Assembly: GCA_035465695.1 (NCBI GenBank)
Contig: DATIVR010000141.1
Coordinates: forward strand, 1 to 15,343
Direction of reading: 5' to 3'
Length of the DNA: 15,343 nt
Source of the DNA: DASUBN01 sp035465695
Lineage (GTDB): Bacteria; Pseudomonadota; Gammaproteobacteria; Natronospirales; REEB76
Of this stretch, positions 1 to 5,490 are shown one piece after another; position 1 is the first letter of the stretch; each line of letters opens with the position of its first letter. Made by a program: the position numbers and the translations under genes. Below the pieces are notes generated by a model. That model was not told the origin of the DNA, searched no databases, and worked only from the letters and a program-made list of their open reading frames with translations.

Positions 1-1
1 G

Positions 2-361
2 GATCTATCCGGCCACTTCGCCCGCGTGAAGACGCTCGTCGGCTTGGGCCTGTTCACCTTCGGTGACGTGGACGGCAGCGGCGATACCGTGCGATTGCAG
101 CATGACCTGGGGGTCGCCTGGCATGCCGGACGCATCTATATCGCCGACACCTACAACGGCAAGATCAAGGTGCTGGACCCCGCCACCCGCGCCGTCGCCA
201 CCCTGGTAGGCGGTGACATGCTGGAAGAGCCGGGTGGCCTGAGCGTGGGCGGCGACACCCTGTACGTGGCCGACACCGATCACAACCGCATCGTCACCGT
301 CGACCTCAAGACCGGCAAGGCCACGCCGCTGACGCTCTCGGACCCGGATAAGCGTCTCTGA
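2..361 (+). CDS. NHL-repeat (beta-propeller) protein, C-terminal fragment
   Basis: Only the last 119 codons are in the window; the frame is open to the left edge and ends at a TGA. Two NHL-type blades are visible. The first contains LQHDLGVAW, then IYIADTYNGKIKVLDPAT; the second contains LEEPGGLSV, then LYVADTDHNRIVTVDLKTG. The repeated YVADTxxxxI core is the hallmark of NHL propeller blades. In bacteria this pattern is common at the C-terminus of thioredoxin-NHL proteins related to NHLRC2, so a thioredoxin-like N-terminal domain may lie outside the window; that is inference. Propellers of this kind usually serve as binding or scaffold domains. The stop is one base away from the stop of the converging HTH gene. 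The fold assignment is sound, the full-length identity is not. Confidence 0.75.
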   Translation, partial: DLSGHFARVKTLVGLGLFTFGDVDGSGDTVRLQHDLGVAWHAGRIYIADTYNGKIKVLDPATRAVATLVGGDMLEEPGGLSVGGDTLYVADTDHNRIVTVDLKTGKATPLTLSDPDKRL

Positions 362-362
362 C

Positions 363-965
363 TCAGCGGCCGACGGGCCCGGGTGCCAGGTACTCCAGTT
401 GGAAGGCGTGGAGTGAATCGCTTCCGGGAGTAGGGGAGATGGAGATGGTGACGAAACTTCCTCCAAAATTCTTGCGTAGAGCCTGCATGTAGGCCTCCAC
501 GGAGGCCGTGTCCGGGCTACGTCCTGAGATGGAGATGCGGTCACCGTGTCCGCTACGAGCGAGCTGGATGACCACCACTTCCCGAGGTGCCATGGCCAGG
601 AACTGCTGTGTCGTATCGTCACCCGCCCGCGCTCCGCTGAAAACTTGGCTGAGGTTCAAGGGGTAGATCGCCGTCGCGCGCCCCAGCAGGAACACCCCCA
701 CCAACATAACCACTGCGACAGCAGAGAAGCCCAAGCGTATCCACAGGCGGCGGCGGTCCTCGGCCTCATCGCCGTTCTGTTGCAGGGTCTCGGGCTTCAC
801 CTCCAGAGCCTGCGCCAGGCGCGTGAGTACCTCTTCTGAGGGTTTGGAGCGCCCGTTTTCCAGCTTGGAGAGATAAGACTGCTCGATGCTGGCCTTTTCC
901 GCCAGGACGGGCTGCGTGAGGCCGCGGGCCAAGCGTAGCGTGCGGAGGTTCTCTTCGAAGGACAT
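363..965 (-). CDS. Membrane-anchored XRE-family HTH protein with PilN-like C-terminal domain
   Basis: A 200-residue protein in three parts. Residues 6-61 form an XRE/Cro-type helix-turn-helix (RLARGLTQPVLAEKA, then SYLSKLENGRSKPS). One hydrophobic helix follows at about 76-95, after the charged EDRRRLWIR. The remaining roughly 100 residues would be extracytoplasmic. Their pattern (LAMAPREVVVIQL, DRISISGRSPD, VEAYMQAL, then a beta-rich end) resembles the ferredoxin-like PilN/fimbrial-assembly domain of type IV pilus and type II secretion systems; I see this by eye only. The ATG at 965 is preferred over an in-frame upstream ATG at 1016 because GAGG lies 8 bases before it and the HTH starts straight after it. 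It is divergent from a GspE-type ATPase gene, so a role as regulator or inner-membrane partner of that system is a reasonable inference. RodZ has a similar HTH-TM layout, but its C-terminal domain differs. Confidence 0.72.
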   Translation of the reverse strand: MSFEENLRTLRLARGLTQPVLAEKASIEQSYLSKLENGRSKPSEEVLTRLAQALEVKPETLQQNGDEAEDRRRLWIRLGFSAVAVVMLVGVFLLGRATAIYPLNLSQVFSGARAGDDTTQQFLAMAPREVVVIQLARSGHGDRISISGRSPDTASVEAYMQALRKNFGGSFVTISISPTPGSDSLHAFQLEYLAPGPVGR

Positions 966-1018
966 GGGGCACCTCGGATGTGCTCGGGCTGTGACGAAGG
1001 ATTCTGGTACCGCCATCG

Positions 1019-1098
1019 AGGAATAGGAAGGGTGGCACCCGTGAATCTCGCGGGAATATCACGGAATAACTGGCACTTTTCAGGAATAGGGGTCACCC
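1019..1098. promoter_or_regulatory. Phased GAAT repeat array, candidate operator
   Basis: Within the divergent region between the HTH gene and gspE, GGAATA occurs at 1020, 1053, 1063 and 1083, and a shorter GAAT at 1043. The GAAT cores start at 1021, 1043, 1054, 1064 and 1084, that is 0, 22, 33, 43 and 63 bases apart, close to whole helical turns of 10.5 bp. Two copies are larger composites, AGGAATAGG at 1019 and 1082. Each is followed by a short inverted repeat, GGGTG-G-CACCC at 1030-1040 and GGGT-C-ACCC at 1090-1098. This looks like a cooperative binding site on one face of the DNA. The adjacent HTH protein is the obvious candidate ligand, but that is inference. Confidence 0.5.
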
Positions 1099-1130
1099 GC
1101 CGGTAGGCGCCCGTCCTGGCGCGGCGCCTT

Positions 1131-1139
1131 TGCTACACT
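1131..1139 (+). promoter_or_regulatory. Extended -10 promoter for the gspE operon
   Basis: TGC-TACACT has an extended -10 TG one base before a 4/6 match to TATAAT. No convincing -35 is found 17 bases upstream. The expected start of transcription is at about 1145-1147, on the gspE ATG at 1146, and no Shine-Dalgarno sequence precedes that ATG. This suggests a leaderless or nearly leaderless message. The site lies just downstream of the GAAT array, as expected for regulated transcription. Confidence 0.4.
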
Positions 1140-1145
1140 CCTGCC

Positions 1146-2948
1146 ATGTCCAGCGCCCGTGAAACCCGCGTGACGCCCCACAAGCTCACTCTTACCGAAG
1201 TCGTGAGTTGGATGGTGGCGGACGGCATGGTGACCGCCGACAAGGCGGAACTGCTGGCGGGCCTCGATCAACGGGGCGCCTACAAAGACAAGCATCCACT
1301 GGTGATATTGGGCAAGCGCGGCTGGAACGACGCACGTCCACCGCACCTGCCGCTCACCGTGGATTCCCTCGCTGCGTGGTTGGCGGCCCGTTGCGGGCTG
1401 CCGTTCGCCCGCATCGATCCGCTCAAGCTCGATGTGCAGCGCATCACCGGCGTGGTGTCGCTGCCTTATGCCTCCCGCTACAACGTGCTGCCGGTGGAGG
1501 TGACGCCTCGTGAGATCGTGTTCGCCACCGCCGAGCCCTACGAGCAGGAATGGGAGCGCGAGGTAGCGCAGGTACAGAAGAAGCAGATCCGCCGGGTCAT
1601 CTCCAACCCCGAGGACATCGCCCGGTACCTGGTGGAGTTCTACAGCATCTCGCGTTCGGTGCTGGGCGCCGAGAAGCAGAACGCGGACCTCCCCGCCAAC
1701 GGCGGCATCCAGAACCTGGAGCAACTGGTCGAGCTCGGCCGTTCCGGCAAGCTCGACGTCAACGACCAGCACGTCATCAGCATCGTGGATTGGCTGCTGC
1801 AATATGCCTTCGACCAGCGCGCCAGCGACATCCATGTGGAGCCGCGCCGCGATCAGGGCCTGATCCGCTTCCGCATCGACGGCGTGCTGCAGCAGGTGTA
1901 TCAGCTTCCGACCGCGGTGCTGACGCCGGTGACGAGCCGTATCAAGATCCTGGCCCGCATGGACATCGCCGAGAAGCGCCGTCCCCAGGACGGCCGCATC
2001 AAGACCCGCATGCCTAACGGCACTGAGGTGGAACTGCGTCTCTCCACCATGCCCACGGCTTTCGGTGAGAAGCTGGTGATGCGCATCTTCGATCCCACGG
2101 TGCTGCTCAAGGACTTCCAGGCCTTAGGGTTCGCCGAGAGCGACCAGAAGCTCTGGGACTCGCTCATCGAACAGCCTCATGGAATCATCCTGGTAACGGG
2201 GCCCACCGGCTCCGGCAAGACCACCACCCTCTACTCGACGCTGAAGCAGGTAGCCAAGCCCGAGGTGAACGTCTGCACGGTGGAAGATCCCATCGAACTG
2301 GTGGAACCCGCCTTCAACCAGATGCAGGTGCAGCCCAACATCGACCTCACCTTCGCGTCCGGTGTGCGCACACTGTTGCGTCAGGATCCCGACATCATCA
2401 TGATCGGCGAGATCCGCGACGCCGAGACCGCCGACATGGCCGTGCAGGCGGCGCTCACCGGCCATCTGGTGTTCTCCACCTTGCATACCAACGACGCGCC
2501 GTCTTCCATCAGCCGCCTCCTGGACCTCGGGGTGCAGCCCTTCCTGATCCAATCCACGTTGCTGGGCGTCATCGCCCAGCGCCTGGTGCGCACCCTGTGC
2601 TCCCACTGCAAACGCGAGACCGAGATCGATGATGCGGACTGGGAAGCCCTGGTGTCGCCCTGGAAGGCGCAGAAGCCACGCAAGGCCTATGAAGCCGTGG
2701 GTTGCCTGGAATGCCGCAACACCGGCTACAAGGGCCGCATCGGACTCTACGAGATGATGCAGTTCACCCAGAAGCTGAAGCCACTGGTGACCGAGCGGCT
2801 CGACCTGGATGCGTTGCGCGAAGCCGCCTATAAGGAAGGACTCAAGCCCTTGCGGCTTCGCGGCGCGCAGAAGGTGGCGGAAGGAGTCACAACGATCGAG
2901 GAAGTGATGCGGGTAGCACCGCCCTCGGTGCGGGAGAAGCAGGCGTGA
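1146..2948 (+). CDS. GspE/PilB-family secretion ATPase
   Basis: A 600-residue type II secretion / type IV pilus assembly ATPase, the cytoplasmic hexamer that drives pseudopilus or pilus subunit movement by ATP hydrolysis. Residues about 70-180 resemble the MshEN/T2SSE N-terminal domain. The ATPase core shows Walker A GPTGSGKT at 352-359, an Asp-box-like VEDPIE, Walker B DIIMIGEIRD at 416-425, and a His box with H440 and H447 (GHLVFSTLH). A zinc-type tetracysteine follows: C485-x2-C488 and C520-x2-C523. All key residues are present and the length is normal for the family. I see no clear RLGxx c-di-GMP motif. No other gsp or pil genes accompany it, so which machine it powers cannot be told. It is the first gene of an operon; its stop overlaps the next start in GTGA. 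The ATG at 1146 has no Shine-Dalgarno sequence; M23 and M28 are alternative starts. Confidence 0.9.
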   Translation: MSSARETRVTPHKLTLTEVVSWMVADGMVTADKAELLAGLDQRGAYKDKHPLVILGKRGWNDARPPHLPLTVDSLAAWLAARCGLPFARIDPLKLDVQRITGVVSLPYASRYNVLPVEVTPREIVFATAEPYEQEWEREVAQVQKKQIRRVISNPEDIARYLVEFYSISRSVLGAEKQNADLPANGGIQNLEQLVELGRSGKLDVNDQHVISIVDWLLQYAFDQRASDIHVEPRRDQGLIRFRIDGVLQQVYQLPTAVLTPVTSRIKILARMDIAEKRRPQDGRIKTRMPNGTEVELRLSTMPTAFGEKLVMRIFDPTVLLKDFQALGFAESDQKLWDSLIEQPHGIILVTGPTGSGKTTTLYSTLKQVAKPEVNVCTVEDPIELVEPAFNQMQVQPNIDLTFASGVRTLLRQDPDIIMIGEIRDAETADMAVQAALTGHLVFSTLHTNDAPSSISRLLDLGVQPFLIQSTLLGVIAQRLVRTLCSHCKRETEIDDADWEALVSPWKAQKPRKAYEAVGCLECRNTGYKGRIGLYEMMQFTQKLKPLVTERLDLDALREAAYKEGLKPLRLRGAQKVAEGVTTIEEVMRVAPPSVREKQA

Positions 2949-3220
2949 GGCGCGTTTTGATGGCCGCGGTGTGGTCCGTGGCGTTCTTCATCCTGTTGTA
3001 CGTGGTGGCCTGTCTGGTGCTCGCGATCTACCTGCGCGGTCAGCTGCCTCCTGGCGCGGATGTCCATCAGACCACGGATATCATGCAGCAGTTCATGAGC
3101 GTGCATGCACCGGCAGTGAGCGCCACTTTCTGGGCCCTGGTGCTGGTGGCCCTGTTCGCCGGCATCCTCGGCAGCCTCAAGGGCCTGTTGCCGGGCACCA
3201 AGCCGAAACCACAAGCGTGA
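2945..3220 (+). CDS. Small two-helix membrane protein, function unknown
   Basis: A 91-residue protein starting at a GTG that overlaps the ATPase stop by four bases (GTGA), with GGAG about 8 bases upstream. Hydrophobic segments lie at about 7-30 and 57-76. A polar loop of about 26 residues joins them (PPGADVHQTTDIMQQF), and the protein ends in a basic tail (KPKPQA). I recognise no family. The tight coupling on both sides, with a second GTGA overlap at its own stop, implies that it is made in proportion to the ATPase and the CPBP protease. It may anchor one of them at the inner membrane, which is inference. An in-frame ATG at 2960 is a less likely alternative start. Confidence 0.7.
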   Translation: MRRVLMAAVWSVAFFILLYVVACLVLAIYLRGQLPPGADVHQTTDIMQQFMSVHAPAVSATFWALVLVALFAGILGSLKGLLPGTKPKPQA

Positions 3221-3957
3221 GCACCGCGAGGCGCCCATATGGGCCCTGGCAGGGCTTGTGGCTGGTGTTGGGCTACATCATCGCGCAAGCCTCGGGCTAC
3301 ATCCTTCTGTCGGCATACACGCGGGGCCTGGCGCCGGCACTACGTGCCCTGCTACACGAGCACCGGCTGGTGCACTCGGAACTGAGTGTCCAGCAGCAAG
3401 CGTGGCTCGCGCTGTTCGGCTTCCTGGCATCCGCCACCTGGTCTATCTGGTATGTGCGCCGCTACGCCGGGAGTGTTTTGCGCCGCGGCGACTCTGCCGG
3501 GATCGGCTGGCGCGCGGCGCGCCCGCAGGGATACCTCGCGGCGGCCGGCGTGGCGCTGCTAGCAGTGGCGTTCGCGGCGGTGGTGGTGGCGTTGCTGCCA
3601 CCGGATCCAGACAAGCTCACCGGTCCCACCGTCAGGATGCTGGACACGCCCGGGCTGCCACAGCAAGTGATCACGGCGCTGGCGCTGGTCGGGGCGCCGC
3701 TCATGGAAGAGTTCGTGTTCCGCGGCGCCTTCTTCGCAGCGTTGGCCGGGCGTTGGGGCGCGACGAATGCCGGCATCGTCACCACGCTGCTGTTCATGGC
3801 CCTGCATGTGCAGGACAAGATCCACTGGTGGCCGGGCTTCGCGGTGGTGGGATTCCTGGGCGCGCTCCTGGTGCTGCTGCGCCTACGCTACCGGTCCATC
3901 TGGCCCGGCATGCTGGCGCATTTCCTGTACAACGCCTCGTTCTTCTTCCTGCCCTAG
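3217..3957 (+). CDS. CPBP-family (CAAX-type) intramembrane glutamic protease
   Basis: A 246-residue polytopic membrane protein of the CPBP / Rce1-like (ABI) family, whose members are intramembrane endopeptidases or their inactive relatives. All three signature motifs are present: EEFVFR (E164, E165, R169), FMALH (F193, H197) and HFLYN (H235, N239). The catalytic glutamate and histidines are thus intact and the protein is probably active. Hydrophobic segments cover roughly 12-33, 62-80, 106-127, 150-163, 186-198, 207-224 and 232-245. The GTG at 3217 overlaps the preceding stop (GTGA); no clear ribosome binding site is seen, so translational coupling is likely. The substrate is unknown. Its stop codon at 3955-3957 shares bases with the stop of the converging Pycsar-effector-family gene. 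Confidence 0.85.
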   Translation: MSTARRPYGPWQGLWLVLGYIIAQASGYILLSAYTRGLAPALRALLHEHRLVHSELSVQQQAWLALFGFLASATWSIWYVRRYAGSVLRRGDSAGIGWRAARPQGYLAAAGVALLAVAFAAVVVALLPPDPDKLTGPTVRMLDTPGLPQQVITALALVGAPLMEEFVFRGAFFAALAGRWGATNAGIVTTLLFMALHVQDKIHWWPGFAVVGFLGALLVLLRLRYRSIWPGMLAHFLYNASFFFLP

Positions 3958-4526
3958 ACGAAGAGGCGGATGGCGGAGGTAAGCGCCGCCAGCAGGAAAC
4001 CGACGAGGAAGCACAGGTACGACCAGCGCAGGTATCGGAACTTGTACACGTCCAGATAATGGCCGAGGCCATAGAGGTCCTCGCACATGGTCTCGTAGAT
4101 GGCGCGGTCGTCCTTGAGGATCTGTGCCATCTCCCGCAGGTAACGTTCCTTCGGCAAGCTGGCGTAGTGGCCGAAGAACATGATGTTGAAGCGCGACGGG
4201 CGCACGGTGCCTTCCGCCCAGGGGATGGTCTTGTGTTTGGGCAGCACCGCGACGATGGCGAACAGGAGTGCCAGCGTGATGAAGGGCAGCAGCACCAGCA
4301 CCGTGGTGCGATAACCTTTGTCGTCGAAGTGGCTCAAGGCCAGCGTCAGCACGATGGACGAGGCGGTGATGATGATGTTGGCCTTGACGTCGGCCATGGC
4401 GCTCATCTGCACGTGGTGGCTGCCCACGATCCCCAGGAAGTCGTCGGCGGTGCCGCGTCCTTCGACGCCGGTGAAATCGGCGTAAGCCGCGGGTTCAGTC
4501 TGTGGGGTCGGATTCCTCTTCTTCAT
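3954..4526 (-). CDS. Pycsar system effector family membrane protein (PycTM/DUF5706), orphan
   Basis: A 190-residue protein that I place, by pattern, in the Pycsar effector (PycTM, Pfam PF18967, formerly DUF5706) family. It has an amphipathic N-terminal part and then ADVKANIIITASSIVLTLAL, the typical charged-then-hydrophobic opening of the first helix (about 50-66). A second helix follows at about 74-95, then a cytoplasmic stretch with NIMFFGHYASL and a helical YETMCEDLYGLGHYLDVYKFRYLRW, and a last helix at about 167-187. In Pycsar defence, a pyrimidine cyclase makes cCMP or cUMP, which triggers a membrane effector. No cyclase gene is adjacent here. I chose the ATG at 4526 because the family pattern begins soon after it; a longer open frame continues upstream into rsmG antisense, without homology. 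The Shine-Dalgarno (GGAG, about 12 bases away) is weak. A housekeeping role is also possible. Confidence 0.75.
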   Translation of the reverse strand: MKKRNPTPQTEPAAYADFTGVEGRGTADDFLGIVGSHHVQMSAMADVKANIIITASSIVLTLALSHFDDKGYRTTVLVLLPFITLALLFAIVAVLPKHKTIPWAEGTVRPSRFNIMFFGHYASLPKERYLREMAQILKDDRAIYETMCEDLYGLGHYLDVYKFRYLRWSYLCFLVGFLLAALTSAIRLFV

Positions 4527-4561
4527 CGCGCTGTGGCTCCGGGCCAAGGGGCACGGGCCGC

Positions 4562-4591
4562 ATGGTAGGGTGAGGCATGCGGATGGAGCAA
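4562..4591 (-). promoter_or_regulatory. Weak candidate promoter for the Pycsar-effector-family gene
   Basis: On the minus strand, TTGCTC (4591-4586) and TACCAT (4567-4562) are separated by 18 bases. They match the sigma70 -35 and -10 at 3/6 and 4/6 positions. Transcription would start about 30 bases before the ATG at 4526. The site overlaps the rsmG ribosome binding site and is the only promoter-like pair I see in this 69-base divergent gap. Confidence 0.25.
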
Positions 4592-4595
4592 CAGC

Positions 4596-5225
4596 ATGGC
4601 GGATGACTGGCGTCGGCAGCTGGGCCCGGGGCTCAAGGCCTTGGACCTCACCCTGCCACCGGGCGCCGAGGCGGCATTGCTCTCCTATGTGGAGTTGCTC
4701 GCGCGCTGGAACCAGGCGTACAACCTCACCGCGGTACGCGATCCCGCGGAGATGGTGAGCAAGCATCTGCTGGACAGCCTCGCGATCCTGCCCTATGTGA
4801 CCGGACCGTCGGTCGCGGACGTGGGCACCGGCGCAGGATTGCCGGGCATCCCGCTGGCCCTGGCGCAGCCGGATATCCAATTCACGCTCATCGACAGCAA
4901 CGGCAAGAAGACCCGCTTCGTCACCCAGGCCGTGGCGGAGCTCAAGCTCAAGAACGTCGCGGTGGTGCAGGCCCGCAGCGAGGGGTGGCAGGCGCAGAGG
5001 CTCTTCGCCCAGGTGGTGAGCCGGGCCTTCGCGTCACTGGGGGATTTCGCCAGGCTGGCGGGCGGCCTCGCGGCTCCCGGCGGACGGCTCCTGGCAATGA
5101 AGGGCGCGGTCCCCGAGGACGAACTGGCCGGCCTCCCTGCGGGGTTCCGCGTGGCCGCAGTACACCCCTTGAAGGTCCCGGGCCTCGATGCCGAGCGCTG
5201 CCTGGTGGAGCTGGAAAAAACCTAG
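4596..5225 (+). CDS. rsmG: 16S rRNA (guanine(527)-N7)-methyltransferase RsmG
   Basis: A 209-residue RsmG (GidB), close to the 207 residues of E. coli. It transfers a methyl group from SAM to N7 of G527 in 16S rRNA in the small ribosomal subunit. Diagnostic segments are WNQAYNLTAVRDPAEMVSKH with LLDSL (38-62), the SAM-binding ADVGTGAGLPGIPLA (74-88), then LIDSNGKKTRF, VVSRAFASL and LLAMKG. The ATG is preceded by GGAG at a spacing of 7. Loss of RsmG is known to give low-level streptomycin resistance. It sits upstream of parA and parB as in many proteobacteria, but its frequent upstream partner mnmG is missing here; the neighbour is instead the divergent Pycsar-effector-family gene. Confidence 0.95.
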   Translation: MADDWRRQLGPGLKALDLTLPPGAEAALLSYVELLARWNQAYNLTAVRDPAEMVSKHLLDSLAILPYVTGPSVADVGTGAGLPGIPLALAQPDIQFTLIDSNGKKTRFVTQAVAELKLKNVAVVQARSEGWQAQRLFAQVVSRAFASLGDFARLAGGLAAPGGRLLAMKGAVPEDELAGLPAGFRVAAVHPLKVPGLDAERCLVELEKT

Positions 5226-5276
5226 GATTACCGGCGCGTATCCTGTAGCTTGTTCAGCCCAGCCTGAGAAGAACGC

Positions 5277-5475
5277 CTCTAAAAATAGCGGATTTTGTTC
5301 CCTGGCTAGGCGCGGGTGCCCGAGGAAGCCGGAGCGTACTCTTGGTGTGCGTGAGGGCCCGCCGCATGCGGCGGGCGAGGAAGGCCGCTCGTCGCTCTCG
5401 GACATCCCTGTCCTCCGCGGCACTTGGTCGTCCTGACCTTTACGCCGCCGGGGGGCAAAAGACGCATTTTTGGAG
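5277..5475 (+). ncRNA. Large structured inverted-repeat element, candidate RNA in the parA leader
   Basis: The two ends of this 199-base stretch pair in an imperfect stem. 5277-5286 pairs with 5466-5475 (10 pairs). After a bulged A5287, 5288-5290 pairs with 5463-5465. G5291-A5292 faces G5461-A5462 as a tandem G.A. 5293-5306 pairs with 5447-5460 (14 pairs) and, past a UA bulge, 5309-5312 pairs with 5443-5446. That totals 31 pairs. The four wobbles (5280/5472, 5298/5455, 5299/5454, 5303/5450) are all T.G on this strand, so they pair only in a plus-strand transcript. Inside are hairpins at 5334-5352 (with another tandem G.A below it), 5357-5376, 5400-5413 enclosed by 5384-5388/5417-5421, and 5426-5438, plus a direct repeat CGAGGAAG at 5321 and 5376. 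It ends 15 bases before the parA ATG. I cannot assign it to a named RNA family; a dispersed palindromic repeat is the main alternative. Confidence 0.6.
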
Positions 5476-5490
5476 TTTATTGGGATTGAA

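Noticed and set aside
1033..1088. sigma54 (-24/-12) promoter suggested by TGGCAC at 1033 and 1071
   Set aside because: Neither copy has a TTGC-type -12 at the right spacing, and the first belongs to the repeated GGGTG-G-CACCC motif.
1157..1165. parS half site (CGTGAAAC) at the start of gspE
   Set aside because: Only one half matches; the other half of the palindrome is absent and it lies within a coding region.
3258..4568. Plus-strand open frame of 436 codons across the CPBP and Pycsar-effector-family genes
   Set aside because: The composition is arginine- and alanine-rich without recognisable domains, while both genes it overlaps have clear family motifs.
4527..4880. N-terminal extension of the Pycsar-effector-family protein to an ATG at 4880
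   Set aside because: The extra 118 residues are antisense to rsmG and look like a shadow translation; the family pattern begins after the ATG at 4526.
5357..5376. Perfect 20-base palindrome as an intrinsic terminator of rsmG
   Set aside because: No T run follows. It is better explained as one hairpin inside the larger 5277-5475 structure.
5470..5490. TTG start for parA seven codons upstream
   Set aside because: It adds residues not typical of ParA and lies within the 3' arm of the structured element; the ATG at 5491 gives the canonical MSKILAVTNQKGG start.
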